From Acanthosepion lycidas (Eukaryota; Mollusca; Cephalopoda; Sepiida; Sepiidae), in the NCBI GenBank assembly GCA_963932145.1, contig OZ010599.1, positions 48,442,287 through 48,506,286 on the forward strand: a stretch of 64,000 bases of DNA. Direction: 5' to 3'. How positions within the stretch are numbered: the stretch's first letter is position 1; the number at the start of each line of letters is the position of its first letter. The position numbers were made by a program, and so were the translations under genes. Of this stretch, positions 56,550 to 64,000 are shown piece by piece. The notes below the pieces were generated by a model. The model did no database searches and was not told where the DNA came from. It saw only the letters and a list, made by a program, of their open reading frames with translations.

Positions 56550-57190
56550 TCTATACACCCCCGTGTACAAATTAATTGAAACAGCCGCTTTAGTTTCCTT
56601 TCTTTCGCCATACAGTCAGTTTTAAACCCACTGGGGTGACAGAGTGGAATCGATTTCTATTTTTTCCTCAGATTAGGACATTTGGAGTGGTGTGCATAAA
56701 TATGATTCTATATTCGGGGTGTATGATGAAATTTGTTTGACCTTGAAAAATATTGCGTCATCCATGATTGCATCAGATTTTTCATCACGCCCAGACACTA
56801 TTGTCTCGACTATAGATTATTTGTCCTACTGCAATTGACGTTACTACAAGGAATCTTACGAAAAATTGTAACGCTGCACGAAAACACTGGCAAGCCTTAC
56901 TAGTGAGCAAATCGAAGTACTATAGACTGGCCCGGAAACTCTCCTGATTTAAATCGAATTGAGAATCTGTGGTCAATCTGCAAAGAACGACTTTGTGGAA
57001 TGGACATACGAAGTACTAAAATGAGCACTGAGTTATGTTTCATTGGAAAAATACGAAAACGAGTAAATAATAATGGGATTATTATTTTTGCTTCAGTTAA
57101 TTTGCACAAGGGTGTAATCATTACTGTTGAGAAGTCAGTCTCATGTATTTCTTCATCAATTTACGCTTTGAGATGTTTACATTTTAAAAA
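56550..57190 (+). pseudogene. Tc1-like DDE transposase remnant
   Basis: CCCCGTGTACAAATTAATTG at about 56560 looks like a Tc1-family terminal inverted repeat. The C-terminal catalytic region is clear from 56925: DWPGNSPDLNRIENLWSICK (third acidic residue E in the NxIENLW motif), followed by ERLCGMDIRSTKMSTE. The frame stays open to 57221. Upstream coding sequence is broken: ARKHW and EQIEVL are in other frames and a TAG precedes the DWPG block. The second terminal repeat was not found. Confidence 0.75.
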
Positions 57191-57221
57191 ACTGATAATT
57201 TGTTGGCTTTCATATTTTTAA

Positions 57222-59080
57222 TCATTGTTCTTTGTAACTTTATTCTCTGTTTATATTTGCAACACCAGCTTTAACAAGTAGTTTCTTGCTGGTCAATCCA
57301 CTTTTCCTGCTTTTAATTTGTTAAAAACTCTTTTTATGACATTCTTAAGTCCAGTTTGTTTTTGTTTTTATTTTGCCCATACTCTCAATTTCTGTTTTAT
57401 ATTGTTCATTGATGTTTATTCAGCTTTTTAAAATTTCTAATGTTGTGTTACCATCACTTAATAACTTTATTATATCATGTTTTTCTTATGATCCATGACA
57501 ATCCTTATATATTTGAAATTAAAAAGAATAAATCGCAACATAGAAATATATATATTTATTTATTATGTTTCTTCCACAAAGCTGGAAAGTGTCTTCAAAG
57601 GGACATTTTCTGAGCGTGTGATGACCATCAAAAAAGCAAATTCGGAGTATGATTTGAGATGAAGAAGTTTGCAAATATGCACTACAGTTGATTATACTGA
57701 ATTTTAATGTAACCATTTTAACTGCGACTCTCCTATATAAATCTGCGGCCGGAAATTTATAACTTCCGGCTAAGTGGTGCTTGATCCCGAAAGTCTTCAT
57801 TCATATATTTTATTTACTTTTTAATAAATGAAACAAAATGGATTATATTTTGCGTTATATCATTAAAATATGCCATTGCATTATTTATATTATTTTGACA
57901 ACGGAGGAATAATTTTTAATTCAAATTTCAAGTAATTCTTAACAAATTTTTAACTAATTCTTAACAAATTTTTGTTATTTTTGTCTTTTCTTAATGATAT
58001 TAATGAATTTCGACTCTAATTACTAAGTTGTATTTATCTTACCCCAGAAAGGCCAACATTGTACTTAAATTAGTTAAATGTTCTTGCATACTTACAACGA
58101 GTTATTTGTCATATACATTATAAAGAAAATTCGTATATTATTACCAGTTCTTGATTTATTATAATGATAATATAATATAATAATTTCTGTCTTTTTTTTA
58201 TTTTGATTTACATCTCCGTTACTTAACCCGTTCGCTTCTTCGAGTTAGAGCGAACAAAATTTCATTATATTCCGTGATATTTTGATTGTTAAACCAATGT
58301 TTTACAAAGTCAGACTATTCGACGCTTTTCGTTTCTGAAACTCCATCAGCACGAACAAAACAGTTTCCCCCAAATTGTGTCATAATAAAATAATTAGTGA
58401 AATTGAATTATTGTTATCGTTCAATAAATTTTAAATTTGTGGTTTGAGTTCATAGACCAGCCGCCTTCTGCGCCGGGAGATCTTGTCCCATTTGACTATT
58501 TCCTGTTTCCATTTTGTAATTATCTAATGATTTAGTGATAATAGCAACAACAAAACAGTATTTTCATGACCAAATATCGGAATATTTCAAATCCAGAATA
58601 TCTAAGGGTTCAGAAACTTGAGAAATTATGTACCAAGTGTGATGATCTTTGCAAGGTGAATATATGGAATTTACATTTCATTTCTTTAGATCGTTCTCAT
58701 CTTGGTCGGACGGGAAACTTTTCAACACTCCCTCGTACGCAAAATAATTTAACAAGCTCCTGAGTCAGCTTAGGGACTGAAGTTTACTTAATTAAATATC
58801 AAATGTTAAACATGAACAACAGGGTTGTAGGTTCGACAATAATATGAAGTGAAATCATTCATCTCATTAAGAAATGTATTTCCTCTCAATATTTGTAATT
58901 AATTAATGGAGATTTTAGTTATTTGATTTTGTTGAATTCTTGAAGGTGATTCCCTGTTTTCCACTCGGAATAGAATTACTTTTGTAAGTTTATTTTTATA
59001 TTTTGATTCGATTTATTTTGATGTCTATTTTAAATTTAGTTTTACATTTATAACTTATATTTATAATTACTGCAGGATTG
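57222..59080. other. AT-rich non-coding stretch
   Basis: No recognised gene. The 93-residue minus ORF (57800-57519) has no motif. Confidence 0.4.
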
Positions 59081-59084
59081 GGTA

Positions 59085-59400
59085 TATACGAGAGGGGCTG
59101 AAAAGTTATCTGCCCAACTAAGAAGGTCTTTAAAAATTGTCGTTTGTTAAGATTTTTAGCAGTAGTTAGCAGTAGTTAGGGTTAAGAGCGTTTTATTTTT
59201 AATGTTCCAGTGAGACCAAAAAACTAAAACAAAGAAAGAAGAATATAAAACTTTGTGTTGCATTCATCGTATCGATGCTCTTCAGCGTTGGCGCACTGGA
59301 GTTATCTATGAAGTGCTGCTAGAAAAGGGTTGCTTACGATGAGAAACATACATGTTCAGAAAAACACCGTGTTCAAGAAAGTGACATGTAACTTAACAGA
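59085..59400 (+). mobile_element. Possible mariner 5' end
   Basis: TATACGAGAGGGGCTGAAAA resembles a mariner terminal repeat (ACGAGGGNTG..AAGT). Downstream frames are too broken to confirm transposase. Confidence 0.25.
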
Positions 59401-59764
59401 TTAAAAAAAAAATCTTAAGAGAAACAGCGGACTACCATAAATCTGTGGAGCAACGAAATATTCCGTTAAACAATTGTTTATTTATCATTTTTTGAATTCA
59501 AAATATTTGGTCTTTTTATCTATCTCCCGGTTCGTGAGTTCTGCTGTTTTCCAGCATCCCCATCAGACGCGTCCACATCTCTCTGGATTACTGACTGATC
59601 TCTTAGACGCATGACTGACTAAAATGACCATGAGAATTCGTGAAGACATTTACCTTTGTCTTTTATTAATTACGCGTTTCTAACAGTCAAAAGGATATAT
59701 TTCCTTCTTTCTCGAAGGTTCTTCTCGACCAATAAGAGGCACTGACCTATCTTGGGCACCAATT

Positions 59765-60218
59765 TGTTGCTATGGTTAAAAGTCTACCCTATTATCTAAA
59801 AGACTTTAGCTAAGTTACTAAAGTGTAATGTGTGGATCATATTTCCTATTCGCTACGACAGTGTTTTCTTTCATGGTCAACTCCCACTTATTAGTTTACG
59901 TACAGATTCTACTATTACAGTTTTACTATCACACAGACTTACAACTTTAGACAACCACTAAAATAGAATTATTTTTTAAGGTGTACAACTATCGCTGAAA
60001 CTATTGACATTACTTAGGGCAAACTAAGAAAGTCAGCCATAAAATTCACAGCTTCTAGTAAAAAGCACGAAGCACGATCCGTAGTAAAGCGAGTTCTAGT
60101 CACTTTTTGAGTCAGCAGTTGGCTAAAGTTTCGTTAATCAAAACTGGAGAATGAAAATAACTTTCTCTCCGAGCAAACAGACCGACGCCATGTTGGTACC
60201 TTTATTCAGTTAATAACA
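59765..60218 (-). mobile_element. Candidate LTR with adjacent primer-binding site
   Basis: The minus strand starts TGTTATTAACTGAATAAAGG and ends ATAGCAACA, then AAT and TGGTGCCCAAGATAGG, which looks like a primer-binding site. The TGTTAT...AACA ends equal those of the Ty3 LTRs, though the bodies do not match. No second LTR and no target duplication are visible. The leader side (59470-59750) contains a short open frame MRLRDQSVIQRDVDASDGDA. Confidence 0.35.
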
Positions 60219-60579
60219 TTCCCACGCCTGGAAAAAATCGATTTTTGTCTCTGCTTAACAATGTTATCTTTGTCTGACGAAACGCAAGTCGACTAAATTC
60301 CAGGGGCAGATAACTCAAGTTATTGATGACTTGGTGGAGGAAATGGAGAGTGTTGGATAGAAGGTATGTAATGTTTTTAAAAAGACCAATATACACAGTA
60401 TATGTTTATGCATGTGTAAAGGATATATCCACATATCTACATATTGTGCTCATGATGAAGGCTGTTTGAGTAAAATCAATTGAGATAATACATGTAAAAA
60501 GGGGGAGAGAGTGAATATGCGTGTGTTCAGGTTTCAGTTACTTGTAGGATACGTTCGTTCCTTTTCTCTTGTTTCACTT

Positions 60580-60852
60580 GCACACAAACACACATACACG
60601 TATGCACACACTAGTATGCACACAAGCGTCCATATGCACACACAACCCTACCCATCACTCACGCAGGTACGCATGCACACACATTCGCACACTCGTAAAA
60701 ACACACATGTGCATATACACATATGCACACACTCACTCGAAAACACGCACACACATATACAAATGTCCGCACATACACACACACTTACAAATACATACAC
60801 ACACGCACGCATGCACGCACATGCACTTATATATATATATATATATATATAT
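60580..60852. repeat. CA-rich degenerate tract ending in (TA)n
   Basis: Long imperfect (CA)n with CATACACG and GCACACA variants, then TA units at 60829-60852. The 147-residue His/Thr-rich ORF across it is an artefact. Confidence 0.9.
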
Positions 60853-60869
60853 AATGGAAATGTTATGGA

Positions 60870-61145
60870 GAATGAGAAATTGTTGAGTCAAGTTCGAATT
60901 CTGGTCGGGTTCCTTACATTCACTTACGTGCAAATACCCTTGGGAAAGGTATGAATCCATCTCTTCTCCTCCAAGATATAGATGATTGAATAGCAGGACA
61001 GAGGTGGGCTTTATAGGCTTTGGTGGCAACCAGTCTGCCGTACAAAGAACAGACAACGTACTGCTGGAAAATATTCTGCTAAGTCATGAATCGAGAGACA
61101 TGGTCACCCAAGCGTGTATCACGTATGACACTTAAGTGACTGACG
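60870..61145 (+). repeat. tRNA-SINE, copy 3
   Basis: AAGTTCGAATTCTGGTCGGG (B box), CCCTTGGGAAAGGTATGAAT, GGACAGAGGTGGGCTTTATA, AACCAGTCTGCCGTACAAAG and CGTGTATCACGTATGACAC align with copy 2. Confidence 0.75.
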
Positions 61146-61149
61146 AAGG

Positions 61150-61725
61150 AAAATGGTATAGAGGAAAAAATCTTTGGAACATTTTTCGCAGAATTTTCTT
61201 TTCATAAATTCAAACATAAAATGATTAAATCTTTATCGTCTGTAGCGTCGAGGAGACAATGCCGTTGCTTGTGGACCGTGTATTCGATGACATTAAAAAG
61301 AATCAAGAACCGAATCTAATTTGGCCAGGACCAAAATTCTTTCAAGTTTACAACAATAGCAGACATATTTAGACCTGTTGCAAGCAAAGGCCCTGTCGGA
61401 CTATGACAAATTGAGGCGGAGCCGACAATCACAACGATTTTACAAACCTCCAAAATAAGAAAGCGCTTTTAAGAAATTGATTTTGTGTCATTTGCAACTT
61501 TTTAGATGTGAATAATATCTGAAAAAGTAGGGGTCTGTAGATATATTTATAGAAATACTTTTTGTTAATAGTTTGCGTATCTGTGTGTGTGCGCACACAT
61601 TTACACATAAACACATACATATATATAGAGAAAATCCGACAGAATGATAAGATTAGGAACAAATAAATTTATAAAACATTTGCCTATCGTCCGGTTCACA
61701 CTCCTCCTTAGTCTTTTGAATAGGA
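61150..61725. other. Non-coding stretch
   Basis: Nothing recognised; a short (TG)n near 61582. Confidence 0.4.
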
Positions 61726-61727
61726 GT

Positions 61728-61876
61728 TTGTTTGATGTTCAGGATTGGCTTTTCGGTACCTTCTAAGTTTTTTTCCTTCTCTTTCACTTCTACAACCCCC
61801 TTGCGTCTTAGTAGCATTATCGCCTTGCTTGGAGCGAATTATTTTAAAAAGTTTCCTATTTGTTCATTATCCTCCC

Positions 61877-61878
<2 letters not shown>
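61728..61878 (+). pseudogene. LINE 3' tail fragment next to (TA)n
   Basis: CTTAGTAGCATTATCGCCTT and GCTTGGAGCGAA match, with differences, the end of the LINE fragment at 18700-18740 (AGTGACATTATCCCCTTGCT). Followed by (TA)n at 61879-61931, as at 18744. Confidence 0.45.

Positions 61879-61931
<53 letters not shown>
61879..61931. repeat. (TA)n microsatellite
   Basis: About 26 TA units. Confidence 0.95.
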
Positions 61932-61934
<3 letters not shown>

Positions 61935-64000
61935 ACATTAATTTTTTTTATTTCCGTCTAAAAATGGAACCACTCCAAACGTTAATGTTTTACTCATTTA
62001 GTTAGAATTGGGAAGTTGGTTTGCTGAAAAGTTCTCGGCCTAGCCGGCTTCCTTAAATATTCATTGTGGACATGGAAATGGTGACTAAGAAACACTAAAG
62101 ACTGCTATATTCACACTATTTCTCTTTCTCTCTCCCCTTCCCTCTCTATTTTGTGAGAGGAAAATATCACCTGCAACAATATAGACATTAGATTATTTAC
62201 ATATATTTTGGAACACTTTTATTTAAATGTTTCCGATTCTGGATGCGTGTGTTTTCATACAATATTTTTGTATAATGTATACTTCTATTATGTAAATTGT
62301 TCATTTTTATTTTATTTTTGGTGGTGAGTTTTTCTTCAGTACATTTCAGGACAAAGATCTTAATAAACCAACATGTATATACATGTTTTTTTTTTAGTCA
62401 CTAAATGTACACACATTATAATTCTTATTCATTCATAAATTTCTATTTACACAATATCATCAATATTAGATGTAAAAGCATTACATATTTTAGGTTTAAA
62501 TTATGCGTTTCCTTAAATGATCAATATGAATGGATGCTGATGTGTGTATGTGTATGAAGTGTGTGAATTAATTATGAATTTTTCCTTTGCATTAATAGAA
62601 AAAAATATTAATTGTAGGAGCTGTTATCGATACGCCATTTTGGGGACCAAACGTCCATTGGCAATATTCAAGATTTAATGGATCAGAAAGAAGTGGAAAT
62701 AATTTCAACTCTTATCAGGTGGTGGATAATCTTGTAAAGACTGCCAGTTTGTCCTGAATGTGCACATGACAGATAAAAAAATTATTTGGATTTGAAGTCT
62801 GCGATATCATTGAAGAGTTTTCCCTAGCAAATTCCATATTTGGTAATGAAAACAAGATTATCCTTTAGGTCAGTGAACCAAGGGTGAGAAAAAATGAAAG
62901 TGGTGATAGGAGTGATGATAGAAAGAAAAGTGAAAGGGCGAAAAGAAAGGTAATAAGAATAAAAAGTAGAAGGAATAAAGAAAGAAAAAATAGCGGAAGA
63001 GAAAGAAAGAGGGAAAGAAAGTGCGGGTAGAATTAATAGAGAGAAATGAGATTTGAACGAAAAACAGAAAGTTGAAGAAAGCTCGGAAAATGGGGCGGAA
63101 AGTCAATAAAAGAGAATAGGATATAAGAGATAAGCGTGCAGATAAGGAAAGAAGGAATGCTGACCAGGAGGCAGACGTAAGACTAGCGGTGAGGAATGAA
63201 TTTTTAACTTCATTTCACCACCTAAGTAGATAACATGATCTGGAAACAAAGCTCGATGATTAAAAAAAAAACAAAAAAAAAAAAAACAGTGGACAGATAA
63301 ATAGTTAGAAAAAGGAAAAAGATAATTTATTCCGTTCGAGTATCAGAAATTTTACTGATACATACGTATTATGACTGCAGGCGAGCTAATGTTGCGATGT
63401 AGCATGAATCTTACAAAACAAAAACATTCTGGCCAAGTCTGGCCATTTCCTAGGGTTGAATAGTGTCTATTGACGCCAGAGGCAATCAGAGAGTAAACAG
63501 ATTAGCAGATGTGGAACTTAAAAATGTCTGTAGAATCCAGGTAGGGATCAGAAAAAAAGTTGTTTTTTTTTATAATGGTGGATAAATCTAAGAGAAAGAT
63601 CCCAAGTACCCAAAACACTATTAATTTTAATGTTTCGAAGAGTAGAGTATAAAAAGAACATTGAATAAGTAGAAGTGAATATACATAACAGAAGTGAAAA
63701 AAAAAGGATTTCTGAACAAGCATCCCACACACAGTTGTTGTTAATTTTTATGTTTCTCTAGTTTTTTTTAATTTGGTTTGTTTAACGGCATATCAACTCC
63801 TTATAGGTCATTTAGTGTCGAAATTTTATTTCCTTGTGGGCTTTAATATTTTTTTCTAAAAATGTATTGCTGGTAATTTTTACTTATTTATTTTTTAACT
63901 ATGAAAATACATTGCTGGTAATTTTTTCTAATTTATTTATATATTTTTATGTTTTGATCCAAGCTTGGGGGTTCGCTATAATTTTAAAGTCAAATTGAAC
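61932..64000. other. AT-rich and A/G-rich non-coding stretch
   Basis: No gene supported. A purine-rich zone at 62880-63120 gives spurious Phe-rich minus ORFs. Near the right edge a direct repeat ATTGCTGGTAATTTTT occurs twice (63866 and 63911). Confidence 0.45.

Noticed and set aside
60511..60954. 147-residue His/Thr-rich ORF
   Set aside because: Frame through a degenerate (CA)n tract; both other frames are open too.
63502..63732. 76-residue minus-strand ORF with hydrophobic segments
   Set aside because: AT-driven composition, overlapping ORFs in two frames and no motif.

Overview
The window looks like AT-rich, repeat-dense, non-coding DNA from an animal nuclear genome. The mix of long (TA)n, (GA)n and (CA)n tracts with decayed LINEs, Penelope-like elements, Ty3 LTR elements and mariner-type MITEs would fit a lophotrochozoan, most plausibly a cephalopod such as an octopus; that assignment is inference from repeat content, not from a marker gene. 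I found no intact host protein-coding gene, no exon I could defend, no rRNA or tRNA gene and no CRISPR array. Nearly every recognisable protein fragment comes from a mobile element and is broken.

Layout. 1-6.1 kb: LINE fragment, end of a DDE transposase with its terminal repeat, LINE ORF1 with zinc knuckles (minus), then a plus-strand LINE remnant cut by a palindromic mini-MITE. 9.7-11.6 kb: intronless pseudogene of a multicopy invertebrate family. 11.7-13.7 kb: Penelope-like element (RT plus GIY-YIG nuclease) bracketed by about 260-bp inverted terminal repeats that carry tRNA-like boxes, AATAAA and a hammerhead-like core. 16.9-21.9 kb: hairpin MITE, LINE 3' end between two (TA)n tracts, first copy of an unidentified 0.75-kb repeat, GC-rich MITE. 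22.9-26.3 kb: the best preserved element, a minus-strand Ty3/gypsy retrotransposon with both LTRs, target duplication, polypurine tract, gag with two zinc knuckles, a protease interrupted by a MITE, pol with most domains deleted, and a primer-binding-site region repeated four times.

28.8-29.9 kb: minus-strand LINE RT pseudogene of the same family as fragments at 1-0.4 kb and 53.9-54.3 kb. 38.2-39.3 kb: second, plus-strand Penelope fragment. 39.6 kb: perfect 80-bp palindromic MITE. 39.7-40.8 kb: 5'-truncated LINE of a different family. 41.2-41.9 kb: LINE 3' end. 45.0-45.8 kb: second copy of the unidentified repeat. 48.3-49.0 kb: LINE RT piece between two related segments. 50.0-52.2 kb: LTR/leader-like block flanked on both sides by a 50-bp minisatellite. 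52.3-53.8 kb: SINE, solo LTR of the Ty3 element with a 5-bp target duplication, TA-flanked MITE. 56.5-57.2 kb: Tc1-like transposase remnant. 59.7-60.2 kb: possible LTR. 60.9 kb: SINE copy.

The observations most worth following are the iterated LTR-end/primer-binding modules seen in two unrelated LTR elements, and the composite Penelope terminal repeat (tRNA-like box, AATAAA, hammerhead-like core) present three times.
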